Positions 42,858 through 51,586 of a DNA stretch of 64,000 nucleotides are shown one piece after another (position 1 is the first letter of the stretch; each line of letters begins with the position of its first letter). The stretch comes from Archangium lipolyticum (lineage in GTDB: Bacteria; Myxococcota; Myxococcia; Myxococcales; Myxococcaceae), in contig NZ_JANKBZ010000019.1 of assembly GCF_024623785.1 (NCBI RefSeq), positions 146,128 to 210,127 of the forward strand, read 5' to 3'. The notes beneath the pieces are model-generated. The model searched no databases, was not told where the DNA came from, and was given only the letters and a program-made list of their open reading frames with translations. Made by a program: the position numbers and the translations under genes.

Positions 42858-43259
42858 AAGCTCCCCCCCAGTTACGTGCGCTTCATCAGCACCCACGGCA
42901 CCTTCAAGGTGCTGTACGGCGGGCAGGAGCTCATTGGCATGGAGGAGCCGGGGTTGCTGTGCGCGGCCGCGCCGGACCCGTCGGACGCCGTGGACGGCGA
43001 TGACTCCGAGGTGGCGGACGCCATCAACGAAGCCCTGTTCTTCCAGCGCCGCGACGACGACTCGGTGGGGAACTTCTGGTGCTTCAATCCCCGCGACCGC
43101 ACGCCGGAAGGCGAGCTGGGCGTCGTGGCCTACAGCCATGACGAGGCCTTCGGCCTTCCTCAGCTCCAGGGCACGGACGACGCCGAGCACTTCCGGGACT
43201 TCTCGACCCACATCGTCACGGTCATCGACGACTTCATCGAGACCTGGTCGGAGGCGTAG
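42858..43259 (+). pseudogene. SMI1/KNR4-like immunity protein, 5'-truncated
   Basis: 133 residues are recognisable, beginning KLPPSYVRFISTHGTFKVLY (the PPSY.RF motif of the SMI1/KNR4 superfamily). They continue through FWCFNPRDRTPEGE and FRDFSTHIVTVIDDFI. The first 20-30 residues (helix with L...E...G..LP) are missing and no start codon lies at the junction. Proteins of this superfamily neutralise polymorphic toxins. An orphan, broken immunity gene next to DUF6310/DUF5953. Confidence 0.65.
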
Positions 43260-43398
43260 CCCTCGGAGCAGCTCGCTAGCCAATCCCGGCAGAGGGAGGG
43301 AGGTTGGCACGGCCTGGAGTGTGATGAGATGCGCGGGAGAGCATCCGGTTCATGGCGCGCCGATGGTCGGCGACCCTCCGGAGCCCTGGGGGCGCGCG

Positions 43399-44799
43399 AT
43401 GATGTCGTCGAACAACAACAACAGCCACGAGCCGGTGAGGAACGAGTATCTGGATCAGGTGCGCGAGCAGCAGCAGCGCGTGGAGGTGGACCTGAAGGCG
43501 CGCAAGATGGTGGCGCCGGTGCAGATGCCGATGGGGCAGCGCGCCCGGGCACTCGCCATCGCGGCCCCTCGCGAGATTCCCGGCAACGCCGTGGACGTGC
43601 GCATCACCGGCTTCTGGCGGTGGAAGACGGTGGTGGTCCCACCCAACGCCTATGTCGTGCACACCCGGCGCGGCCACTCCCAGCCCCTGCACATCGGCCT
43701 GGGGGTGTCCTTCCGCTTCGACCCGGCGACGGACTCGTTCCTGGTCGTTCCGGGCGCCATGCAGACCATCCTCATCAACGCGCACTGCATCTGCCGCGAG
43801 CTGCAGGGGCTGCTGGTGCAGGGCTACGTGCAGTGGATCATCGAGGACTTCGCCACGGCCTACAAGAAGCTCGACTTCACGGACGCCGAGGAGCCCATGC
43901 GGGTGGTGAACGTGCAGCTGCGCGAGCAGGCCGAGGCGGCCATCAAGGACAAGGTGGCCACCATGAGCATCGACGCGGTGCTCTCGGACAAGCAGCCCAT
44001 CATCGAGGAGCTGACGGCGCGGCTGCGCCACGTGGCCGAGGGCCTGGGCGGCGGCGACAAGGGCCTGGGCCTGCGCATCGTCACGGTGCAGGTGAAGGAG
44101 GCGGTGGTGAGCTCGGGACGGCTGTGGGAGAGCCTCCAGAAGCCCTTCCGGGCCGAGCGCGAGCGCGTGGCGCGGCTGGCCACGCTCGAGACGGAGGAGG
44201 CCATCGCCCACCGCGAGCAGGAGGTGCAGCAGGCGCGCGAGCGGATGCGGCTGGAGAGCGACGGCGAGCTGGCGATGCTGCGCGCGCGCAAGGAGGCGGA
44301 GGCCTACGATCGGGAGCAGGCCGAGCGCATGCGGCGACAGCAGCGCGAGGAGGACGACACCCGGAAGCGGGCCCTCGATCATCAGCAGACCGCCCTGCAG
44401 AACGCCGAGCTGGAGAAGGCGCGGCTGGCGGTGGAGGCGGAGCTGGCGAAGCTGAAGCAGGAGGTGGAGGCCGCACAGCGCAAGCGCCAGGCCCTGGCGG
44501 CCATCGACGTGCTGGACACGGAGCGGGCGGCGGCCAACCGGCAGGCGCGCGCGGAGCTGGAGTTGCAGGACGACCGCCAGCGCATCCTCAACGGACTGAC
44601 CCCGGCGAACCTCCAGGCGAGGCTGGTGGAGCTGCTGCCCGCCATCGCCGAGAAGCTGCCGCAGCCCCAGGAGCTGCGCTCGGTGACCATTGGCGGGGCC
44701 GCGGGCGCCCAGGAGGGTCAGGCGCTGAGCACGCTGGTGGCTCAGATGTTGGCGCTCGCGGGGGCGCTCAAGCCCGAGTCCGGGCGCCAGGAGCCCTGA
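43399..44799 (+). CDS. SPFH/band-7 domain protein with long coiled coil (flotillin-like)
   Basis: 466 residues from ATG 43399 (a second ATG follows directly). An SPFH-like beta domain (about 55-250; WRWKTVVVPPNAYVVHTRRG, then LRIVTVQVKEAVVSSG) is followed by a long charged coiled coil (about 250-420; REQEVQQARERMRLES, KARLAVEAELAKLKQEVEA). No transmembrane helix is visible, so association with a membrane would be peripheral. Flotillin-like proteins organise membrane microdomains. Neighbours suggest a toxin/immunity area, but no direct link is visible. Confidence 0.85.
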   Translation: MMSSNNNNSHEPVRNEYLDQVREQQQRVEVDLKARKMVAPVQMPMGQRARALAIAAPREIPGNAVDVRITGFWRWKTVVVPPNAYVVHTRRGHSQPLHIGLGVSFRFDPATDSFLVVPGAMQTILINAHCICRELQGLLVQGYVQWIIEDFATAYKKLDFTDAEEPMRVVNVQLREQAEAAIKDKVATMSIDAVLSDKQPIIEELTARLRHVAEGLGGGDKGLGLRIVTVQVKEAVVSSGRLWESLQKPFRAERERVARLATLETEEAIAHREQEVQQARERMRLESDGELAMLRARKEAEAYDREQAERMRRQQREEDDTRKRALDHQQTALQNAELEKARLAVEAELAKLKQEVEAAQRKRQALAAIDVLDTERAAANRQARAELELQDDRQRILNGLTPANLQARLVELLPAIAEKLPQPQELRSVTIGGAAGAQEGQALSTLVAQMLALAGALKPESGRQEP

Positions 44800-44895
44800 G
44801 CTCTATCGAGGGGGCATGGGCTTCCTGTTGGACCCCTTGTCTGGCGCGCCTCGGGGAGCGATTCTCACGCCCCGGGCCTGAACGAAAGGAAGTCC

Positions 44896-45402
44896 ATGAA
44901 GAAGCTCCTGATGCCAATCACGATGCTGACCCTCGCGGCGTGCGGCGGTGCACCCACTGAAGGGACGGATGACACAACGGGCGCCGTGGAGCAGGGCGCT
45001 GGCGGCTGCAACGGCAGCTGTGTCAACAAGAGCCCCATCACCACCGGCTGCGACAACGACGCCGTGTCGGTCTACAACCAGAAGGCCCCCATCTACGGGG
45101 CCGCCGGCTCCGCCGCGGGCAGCGGCGCCTACCTCGGCTATGTCGAGCTGCGCTGGTCCGCCTCGTGTCAGGCCAACTGGGCCCGCGTCGTGGTGACGAA
45201 CTCCGCCATGCGCGGCAAGAGCGTCGAGGTGGTCCTCCAGGAGTACAACTACGGGGGACGCGTGTTGGAGTGGTTCACGGTTCCCAGCAATGCCCCCATC
45301 CCCTACTACATCTGGACCGGGATGTGGGACGGCCAGGTCGACATGCGCGGCTGCGGCTGGATTGAGTGGGCCAACCAGGCCAATTGCACGAACTGGGGCT
45401 GA
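44896..45402 (+). CDS. DUF2690-type lipoprotein
   Basis: 168 residues. Lipobox LAAC (Cys16) and an acidic linker, then a Cys-rich domain that begins GGCNGSCVNKSPITTGCDND and contains the LRWSASCQANWARVVV pattern typical of DUF2690. Cysteine pairs suggest disulfides, and an aromatic-rich end (PYYIWTGMWDGQVDM) suggests surface contact. Function unknown. It has a GAAAGGAA Shine-Dalgarno 10 nt before the ATG. Confidence 0.8.
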   Translation: MKKLLMPITMLTLAACGGAPTEGTDDTTGAVEQGAGGCNGSCVNKSPITTGCDNDAVSVYNQKAPIYGAAGSAAGSGAYLGYVELRWSASCQANWARVVVTNSAMRGKSVEVVLQEYNYGGRVLEWFTVPSNAPIPYYIWTGMWDGQVDMRGCGWIEWANQANCTNWG

Positions 45403-45549
45403 GCCACCTCGTACGCGTATAGGCGGGATGGGGGCCGTGTTGAGGGAGAGGGCTGGAGCCGAGGGGTCGAGGAGGGGTGCTGACGGGTGCCACGCGGGCT
45501 GTGGGCCGGGGCTGCAATCCGTCTTGCACAGCACGCAGAATTGAGCGCC

Positions 45550-46437
45550 GTGAAACGGTACCTCGACCGAACCTTCCTCCAGCTGGGGCGTGGCTTCCAG
45601 TTCTCCGCCGAGCCGCCGCCGGCGCTCGCGAGTGCCGAACACCTGGCCAGCCGCGACTCCTGGACCGTGCTCGGCAGCGTGCTTGCACGCGTGCGCCAGG
45701 GCGACCTGCGCGCGGTCGAGGTCCTGCCGGACCTGATGACGCGGGACGACGCGGCCCTGGTCTGGAACGCCTGCGTGCAGCTGATTGGCTTCGCCGGGCG
45801 CACCTCGTTCGTGCTCGACACGGCCGAGCGCTTCCTGTCCCGGCCGGACGATCTGGGCATCCAGTGGAGCATCGGCGGCCTGCTTCGCAACGGCTGCAGC
45901 CTGCGCGCGGTGGAGCCCCTGTTGCGGCTGCATGCGGCGGCCATCGACAGGGATGCACGACGGCATGTCGAGCGCTGCCTGTCGACACTGCTGGAGGAAC
46001 AGCCGGGCGCGATCGATGACGGCGCCGAGGAGCAGGAGGTTCCGGACCCCGCGTATCCGGAGCCCTTCACCCAGACCCTGACGGTGCTGGACCGTGCCGG
46101 CTATGGCGCGCGGGTGCGCGAGGCGGCGGCCAAAGTTGCGTCGCGGTTGGCCTCACGCGACCAGGCGGTGACGGCCGGCCTGCCGCTCGACCTGGAAGCG
46201 CTGGTCAGGCGCCTGCACGAACGCATCCGCTCGGGCGAGCCCAGCGGCTCGCGCATGGAGTGGGAACGCATGTGCTTCGAGGCCAGCACCGGCGTCGACT
46301 GCACCGCGTTCTACGAGCAAGGGCGATTGCAGCGGCTGGCCGCCCTGGCCATCCTGGAGGACTTCATGGACGCCGGACACGTTGCGGCCTTCGACCCCGG
46401 CGTGCGCTACTTCTTCGGGCATCGCGTGGATGAGTGA
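45550..46437 (+). CDS. HEAT-like repeat protein, possible immunity-type protein
   Basis: 295 residues from GTG 45550 (MKRYLDRTFLQLGRGFQF reading); a longer frame opens at 45487. All-helical with irregular HEAT-like repeats (AVEVLPDLMTRDDAALVWNA; IGGLLRNGCSLRAVEPLLRL). It ends ERMCFEASTG...YFFGHRVDE. A few polymorphic-toxin immunity families (for example Imm47) have this style, but I am not certain. Isolated between a lipoprotein and a convergent CPBP gene. Confidence 0.6.
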   Translation: MKRYLDRTFLQLGRGFQFSAEPPPALASAEHLASRDSWTVLGSVLARVRQGDLRAVEVLPDLMTRDDAALVWNACVQLIGFAGRTSFVLDTAERFLSRPDDLGIQWSIGGLLRNGCSLRAVEPLLRLHAAAIDRDARRHVERCLSTLLEEQPGAIDDGAEEQEVPDPAYPEPFTQTLTVLDRAGYGARVREAAAKVASRLASRDQAVTAGLPLDLEALVRRLHERIRSGEPSGSRMEWERMCFEASTGVDCTAFYEQGRLQRLAALAILEDFMDAGHVAAFDPGVRYFFGHRVDE

Positions 46438-46524
46438 GGTGCGCCGTCCATCGGGGACCGCGTCCTCGCGCGTGCAGGCAAAGCGAGTGCTGTCCGAGCG
46501 GGGCCCTCCCGAGTGGGGGCCTCG

Positions 46525-47433
46525 CTACGCGGTCTCCCGAGGGGATGGGCTGGGAGGTGGAGCGGGAGGCGGCGCGCGCGTGGGCAACTCCTGGTGAGCC
46601 TTTTCTCCCTTCCAACGTGCCAGTCCGACCACGGCCAAAGCGAGTAGCACGACACTGATGGCGGAGCCTTCGAGGCCAAAGTCGCCCCCGGTCAACCATT
46701 CTGGCTTGCCATGGAATACCGGGGTCCACCATCCCTTCGAGGCGTTACCGCTCACGCCGAATCCCAGGCTTCCCAGGGCCCAGTTCCATCCCAGATGCAC
46801 TCCGACCGGGAGTGCCAGGCGACCTGTGCGCAGGTAGCAGTAGCCCAACATCCAACCCGCCAGGAAGATGTTGAGCATCGCCATGACCCTGACGCTTCCA
46901 TTCATGCCCGGGTCGAAAGGGTGCGCGAGGGAGAAGATGGTGGCGAACACGAGCTGGGACCAGAGCGGGCCCATACCCCTGATGGCCCGCTGGAACGCAT
47001 AGCCGTGAAAAAGCGTCTCCTCGAAGAGCGCGACAGCGAGCATCGTCCATGCACTCTTCAGGAGATTCGAGGCGGCGCCATCTGGCGTCCGCACCAGATG
47101 AAAACCGTCGAGCAGCCAGACGCCAAGGGCCACCAGCCCCACGAGACCTGTTCCGCCGGCCAGGCCGAGTCCGAAGTCGCGACATGAATCCCCGCTGATG
47201 GCGAAACCCTGGGCGGCAAGGGACGTGCGCTCCAGGCGCGAACATACCCAGGTGGCGACAAGCGCCCCCAGGAATGCGAGAACCGGCTCCGGCACGAATG
47301 GCCTCACGTTGTCAGGCAACGTCCTGCGGATGAAGATCAGCCCCACCACGAAGAGAGCCGTCATGAGGAAATAGCCAAGGCTCTTCCAGCCGTTGCGCAA
47401 GCTGTTTTCGACATTGAAGAATACAGCTCTCAT
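46525..47433 (-). CDS. CPBP-family intramembrane metalloprotease
   Basis: 302 residues with about eight hydrophobic helices. The CPBP (Abi/CAAX-like) motifs are present: FEETLFHGYAFQR (motif 1, EE), FATIFSLAHPFDP (motif 2, His) and PVGVHLGWNWALG (motif 3, His/Asn). These residues form the membrane-embedded zinc-type site of the family, which trims prenylated or bacteriocin-type peptides in some bacteria. The C-terminus is Pro-rich (PPPAPPPSPSP). No bacteriocin gene was found nearby. Confidence 0.9.
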   Translation of the reverse strand: MRAVFFNVENSLRNGWKSLGYFLMTALFVVGLIFIRRTLPDNVRPFVPEPVLAFLGALVATWVCSRLERTSLAAQGFAISGDSCRDFGLGLAGGTGLVGLVALGVWLLDGFHLVRTPDGAASNLLKSAWTMLAVALFEETLFHGYAFQRAIRGMGPLWSQLVFATIFSLAHPFDPGMNGSVRVMAMLNIFLAGWMLGYCYLRTGRLALPVGVHLGWNWALGSLGFGVSGNASKGWWTPVFHGKPEWLTGGDFGLEGSAISVVLLALAVVGLARWKGEKAHQELPTRAPPPAPPPSPSPRETA

Positions 47434-47514
47434 GTTGGCTCCGATGGTCTGCGTGTGGCCGTCCGAGGTGCACCTGGCAGGTGGTCTCCACGGTGTGTCT
47501 TCGAGATGGGCGTG

Positions 47515-48066
47515 TCAGGAGTGACGTGGCTTGCGGCGGACTCCACCGGGCCTGGCGGACGCCTTAGTGCTGGACGGAGGCTGATGTGCGAGGGGGGTCT
47601 GAGCCGCCAGCCGGGCACGAGCCTCGGCGATACGTTCGCCGAACGGCTTCACCTCGAGGGCGGCGATGGCCTTCTCCAGGGTCAGCGAAAGGGGCGTGGG
47701 CAGTTCGGCATCCAGATCGGCTGCCGCGCCTGCCGTGGCGCGCCAGCACGCTTGCAGCCGGGGGAGCAACTCGCGCCCGGCCTCCGTGAGTCGAACCAGG
47801 CGTTCGCGCCTGTCGCCCGGCTCCGACCGCGCGGAGACCAGACCTTCCTTGACCATGAGCGCGACCGTTTGCGTCACGGCGGGCTGGGTGATACCCGCGG
47901 CTGCGGCAATATGGCCGATCGTCGAGGGCTCGCGCTCCATCAATGCGCGCATGACCGGCGTGTAACGCGGCCGGTAGGCGAGCCCCTCCCGCGCATAGGC
48001 TTCGCTGACTGCCCCGTCGAGGAGCTCGAGCAAATGCCGTAACTGCGTTCCGAGACCTACCTTCAT
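47515..48066 (-). CDS. MarR-family transcriptional regulator
   Basis: 183 residues from ATG 48066. Winged helix-turn-helix: TIGHIAAAAGITQPAVTQTV (recognition helix) and the wing GLVSARSEPGDRRERLVRLT with the DxRxRxxxL signature. The C-terminus is a basic extension (STKASARPGGVRRKPRHS), which may contact DNA. A perfect palindrome lies 6 nt before the start codon, so autoregulation is likely. It is divergent from the ankyrin gene. Confidence 0.9.
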   Translation of the reverse strand: MKVGLGTQLRHLLELLDGAVSEAYAREGLAYRPRYTPVMRALMEREPSTIGHIAAAAGITQPAVTQTVALMVKEGLVSARSEPGDRRERLVRLTEAGRELLPRLQACWRATAGAAADLDAELPTPLSLTLEKAIAALEVKPFGERIAEARARLAAQTPLAHQPPSSTKASARPGGVRRKPRHS

Positions 48067-48072
48067 GCGGGT

Positions 48073-48094
48073 TTTATATAAGGGCTTATATAAA
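48073..48094. promoter_or_regulatory. perfect palindrome at the MarR start, likely operator
   Basis: Arms TTTATATAAG and CTTATATAAA separated by GG; each arm contains a self-complementary TTATATAA core. It is a sharp AT-rich island in GC-rich DNA, 6 nt upstream of the MarR ATG. Bound MarR dimer would block the ribosome-binding region or a promoter here. Confidence 0.7.
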
Positions 48095-48279
48095 GAGTAA
48101 AGGACTTCCGGTCGAGGGGGCTTCTGGAGGGGCTGAAAACACCTACGTCGAGCCCGCCTCCCTCTGAGAGTTCGTTGATGGCCACATGCAGCGGACACAA
48201 ACCCGGCCACTGCGCCTGCGGCTGCAGCTTTCACTCGTGGTACACCGTCCGGGTGAGAATGCGGGTAGTTATGGCAATC

Positions 48280-49593
48280 ATGCGCACTTTTCCAAGGTCG
48301 TCCTCCGTGTGCCAGGTACTCGGGCTCGTGCTGCCACTGAGCCTGGGTGGGCTGGTGCACGCGCAGATTCCCGGCGGTCCGAGTGGCTCGCTGATGGCGC
48401 CTCGCCTGGACGAGGATGCGCGGCGCTCGTATGCCGCGAACTGCGACCCGGGTGGCTTCCTGTTCATCAGGGACAAGGCCTTCCCATCGGTGGGTGAATG
48501 CGAGCTGGTGGTGGCGAGGGTGGTGGCAGTACATGACGAGGGAGCCACACACGCCGAGCCCCCCACGGTCCTTCTCCAGGTGGAGGAGGTGCTCACGGGG
48601 GACATCTCTCCCGGCGTCGTCCAGGCTGTATGGAGCGAGCACCTGCACCTGATGTGCGCGGTGGGGGAAGGGGCAAACATCGAGCGCTGGAAGGCCACGC
48701 GCCAGCGGGGACCCGAGGTGGGAGCACGCTTCCTCGTGGCGGGCGGCTTCAATCGCAGCCGGCGCTGGTTCATGACCGTGCCCGAGCTGCGCCTGCCCTT
48801 CACCCCCGAGAGGCATCGGGAACTGCTCGCCCAGGTGAAGCAGGAACAACAAGAGTGGACACGTCAATACAAGACGGAGGTGGCCGCCCGCCGAGCCGAG
48901 GCTCGGGCCGCCGTGCGCGATGACGAGTTGTTGGAGGCGGTGGCGAAGAAGGATGTCGTCCGCGTGCGCGCGCTGCTGCGAGAGGGGGTTCGGCCTGTCG
49001 CGAGCTCCGCGACGGGAACCCCCGCGCTGCATGTGGCGGCGCGACTGGGCGCGGTGGAAGTGATTCGGGTCCTGTTGGAAGCGGGTGTCCCGGTGGAGAT
49101 GAAGGAGCGCCAGGGGTTGTTGCGGACGACACTCGGTGTGGCCGCCGACGAGGGGCAGGTCGAGGCCGTCGAGTTACTGCTCGCCCACGGTGCCAATCCC
49201 AATCACCTCTCCTGGAACCACACGCCGCTGCTGCTAAGTCCCGCGAGTAGTGGGCACTGCGCCGTGGTGAAGGCGCTCCTGGCCCGCGGCGCCCAGGTGC
49301 GCCAGTCGGACCGGCATGGCAGCACTCCACTGGAGGTGGCGGCGCGTAACGGGCACCTCGCCTGCGTCATCGCCCTGCTCGAGGCTGGCGCCGATCCCAA
49401 CAAGGCCAACACCTTCGGATGGCAGCCGGTGCATTACGCCCTCGAGCATCCGGCGGTGCTCGAACAGTTGCTCCGGGCGGGCGCCAATCCCCACGCACGC
49501 GACCCGGAAGGTGTCACGCCGCTGAAGAGGGCGAGGGACAGGCGTCTCACCGACAGCGTGCGACTGCTCGAAGAGGCAGGGGCCTCCAGATAG
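48280..49593 (+). CDS. ankyrin-repeat protein with signal sequence
   Basis: 437 residues from ATG 48280; other in-frame ATGs at 48175, 48259 and 48271 are possible. A signal-like segment (VCQVLGLVLPLSLGGLVHAQ) ends in AHAQ-type cleavage. An N-terminal domain of about 170 residues (with CELVVARVVAVHDEG, a beta-barrel-like NTR/tissue-inhibitor style opening) is followed by a short coiled coil (about 180-210) and at least five ankyrin repeats (TPALHVAARLGAVEVIRVLL; STPLEVAARNGHLACVIALL). A periplasmic protein-binding scaffold is probable. Confidence 0.82.
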   Translation: MRTFPRSSSVCQVLGLVLPLSLGGLVHAQIPGGPSGSLMAPRLDEDARRSYAANCDPGGFLFIRDKAFPSVGECELVVARVVAVHDEGATHAEPPTVLLQVEEVLTGDISPGVVQAVWSEHLHLMCAVGEGANIERWKATRQRGPEVGARFLVAGGFNRSRRWFMTVPELRLPFTPERHRELLAQVKQEQQEWTRQYKTEVAARRAEARAAVRDDELLEAVAKKDVVRVRALLREGVRPVASSATGTPALHVAARLGAVEVIRVLLEAGVPVEMKERQGLLRTTLGVAADEGQVEAVELLLAHGANPNHLSWNHTPLLLSPASSGHCAVVKALLARGAQVRQSDRHGSTPLEVAARNGHLACVIALLEAGADPNKANTFGWQPVHYALEHPAVLEQLLRAGANPHARDPEGVTPLKRARDRRLTDSVRLLEEAGASR

Positions 49594-49641
49594 ATGAGGT
49601 GCCGGAGAGACCGCGAGCTGGCGGGTTCACAGAGGCTTGTT

Positions 49642-49875
49642 TCACGGACAGGTGCCCACCCGGTCGAAGAGGGCCGTGACGGAGGCTCCGTTGTTGTAGA
49701 CCTGCGGCTTCTGCAGCCGGTATCCCTGGTCCGCCTCGTTCTCGTAGATGGACTGGTACAGGGACATGGCGCCGTCCACGTAGACATGGGGGACGCAGCC
49801 GCTGGCGTCATTGGCGGTGAAGGCGAAGCGCGGTGGGCTGTAGGTGGGATCCGCGACGATGTTCTCCACATGCAT
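49642..49875 (-). CDS. small orphan ORF, probably the 3' end of a secreted-protein gene
   Basis: 77 residues from ATG 49875, but the frame stays open upstream (AWRSVPVSQSGQG) into the end of the glycosyltransferase gene, so this may be a truncated gene. The sequence looks like a compact extracellular domain (FAFTANDASGCVPHVYVDGA) with two cysteines that could pair. Family not recognised. Confidence 0.45.
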   Translation of the reverse strand: MHVENIVADPTYSPPRFAFTANDASGCVPHVYVDGAMSLYQSIYENEADQGYRLQKPQVYNNGASVTALFDRVGTCP

Positions 49876-49927
49876 GCCCTGTCCGGACTGAGAGACGGGG
49901 ACGCTCCGCCAGGCAGGGCCAGCCCGC

Positions 49928-51430
49928 TCAGGGCTTCGGCCAGAGCCGTACCCAATCGTCCTGGATGAGCTTGCCGCTCACCCGGTCGGTGCTGCCGCTC
50001 GCCATGAAGTCGCGGGGACCGCGCAGGGCGAGCGTCCCAGCCTCGAGCCACAACAACAGCAGGACGCACGAGGCGAGCACCGGAAGTCTCCCGGCCAGCG
50101 AGGGGCGGCTGCCGGTGAATGCCTTCAGGGGCAGCAGGAGCAGCGGCAGCAGCGCGGGAAAGAGGACCAGCATGCCGCGCGTGTACCCGAAGAAGGCCAG
50201 GGTGATGAGCGCGCGGTGCAGCAGCACCAGGGTGAACAGGCTGAAAACCCGGTGCGGCGCGCGCAACGAGAGCCCCGCTCCCGCCAGGAGCAGCAGCGCG
50301 AGCGGCCACTTCAGCCAGGTGCTCTCCGGGACGAAGACATCCACCGGCGCACGGGCCCCCTCGAGTCCTCCAGGCAGGTTGGAGGCGCCATACCCCAGGC
50401 TCAGGCCGTCCAGCCAACGCCCCAGCTTGGCGGCCAGCAGGCGGACCGCGCCGGCCGGGTGCTCGCCCATCCATCGCAGGCCTTCCGCGTAGCCGTGCAG
50501 CAGCAGGTGGCGCTGGGAGGGATTCGCCGCGTCCAGCCACCCGTCCTGGCCGAGCCGGTTGACCAGGTCCGGCGTGAAGCCGCCCGTGGCTCCGGCGTGA
50601 TTGGCCATGGCGAAGCTGATGGGGCCATAGACGGTGACCGGAGCCACCACCGGCAGCGGCTCGAGCTCCGGCGTGCGTGCGTTGAGCTCCTGGAGCACGC
50701 GCGCGTTGTGGAGCCCCCACGGCGCGAGCACCACCAGGGACACGCCCACCGCCCCCGCCCACCGCACGAGTTGCGCGCGCACCGGGGCCCGCCGGTCCCG
50801 GTGGAGCCAGGCGTAGACGAGGAGGAAGGGCCACAGATGCAGGTGCTCGGCCCGGGTCAGCGCGCCCAGCCCCATCACCCCACCCAGGAGCGCCGCGCCC
50901 CGCCACGGCAGCCCGCTCCGGTGCTCGAGCATCAGCCAGCACGTGGCCGACAGGAAGAGCACGTACAGCACCTCGTTGCTGTACGTCGTCGAGAGCACCA
51001 GCCAGCCGAAGCTGGCCGAGAAGAGCACCGCTGCCAGCAGGCTCCACCCCACTCCGAGCACCCGGCGCCACCACCACCAGGTGAAGGCCACCGTGGCCGA
51101 GTTCAACAGCGCCAGGCTCAGCTTGTAGGGATGGGCGCTGCCTCGCGGCTCCCCCAGGAGCTGGTACAGCAGCCCGAGGCTCCAGGAGAACAACGGTGGG
51201 TGGTACGGGAGCGACGCCTGCGCGGGCCGCCCCCGGGCCCAGTCGAGGGCATAGGTGTGGAAGAAGCGCGAGTCCCCGTAGAAGAAGATGGAGAACGGCC
51301 AGTTCCGATCCATCGACGTCTCGAGGAACAGCAGCCGCAGTACGAGGCTCAGCAGAAACGTCCCGGCCACCCCCACGGCCACGGGGTGCCGCGTCAGGAA
51401 TCCAGGAACGCTGAAGCTTGATGGTTTCAT
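49928..51430 (-). CDS. GT39/ArnT-like polytopic membrane glycosyltransferase
   Basis: 500 residues with 10-12 hydrophobic helices. After the first helix the loop LFLETSMDRNW...YGDSRFFHTYALDWARG holds an acidic residue (Asp) typical of the first periplasmic loop of polyprenyl-phosphate-dependent glycosyltransferases. The PYHPPLFSWSLG segment (HPP) is also typical of this family. It would transfer a sugar from a lipid carrier to a protein or lipid in the periplasm. Standing alone, its acceptor is unknown. Confidence 0.8.
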   Translation of the reverse strand: MKPSSFSVPGFLTRHPVAVGVAGTFLLSLVLRLLFLETSMDRNWPFSIFFYGDSRFFHTYALDWARGRPAQASLPYHPPLFSWSLGLLYQLLGEPRGSAHPYKLSLALLNSATVAFTWWWWRRVLGVGWSLLAAVLFSASFGWLVLSTTYSNEVLYVLFLSATCWLMLEHRSGLPWRGAALLGGVMGLGALTRAEHLHLWPFLLVYAWLHRDRRAPVRAQLVRWAGAVGVSLVVLAPWGLHNARVLQELNARTPELEPLPVVAPVTVYGPISFAMANHAGATGGFTPDLVNRLGQDGWLDAANPSQRHLLLHGYAEGLRWMGEHPAGAVRLLAAKLGRWLDGLSLGYGASNLPGGLEGARAPVDVFVPESTWLKWPLALLLLAGAGLSLRAPHRVFSLFTLVLLHRALITLAFFGYTRGMLVLFPALLPLLLLPLKAFTGSRPSLAGRLPVLASCVLLLLWLEAGTLALRGPRDFMASGSTDRVSGKLIQDDWVRLWPKP

Positions 51431-51586
51431 GAAACCTCGTTGAGCCTTCCATCGCTATTTCTCATAGCTGGCTAGTAAATGCACTCCCAGTCAGGGCAGT
51501 ATTCACCGCGCGTCCCGTCATCTCCGTACGACGAGAGAAACGGGCGAGTCCAGTCCCCCCCGTAGGTCCAACCCAAGAGGTGTGAC

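Noticed and set aside
46525..48066. CPBP protease as part of a bacteriocin operon
   Set aside because: No small precursor peptide, transporter or other maturation gene lies next to it.
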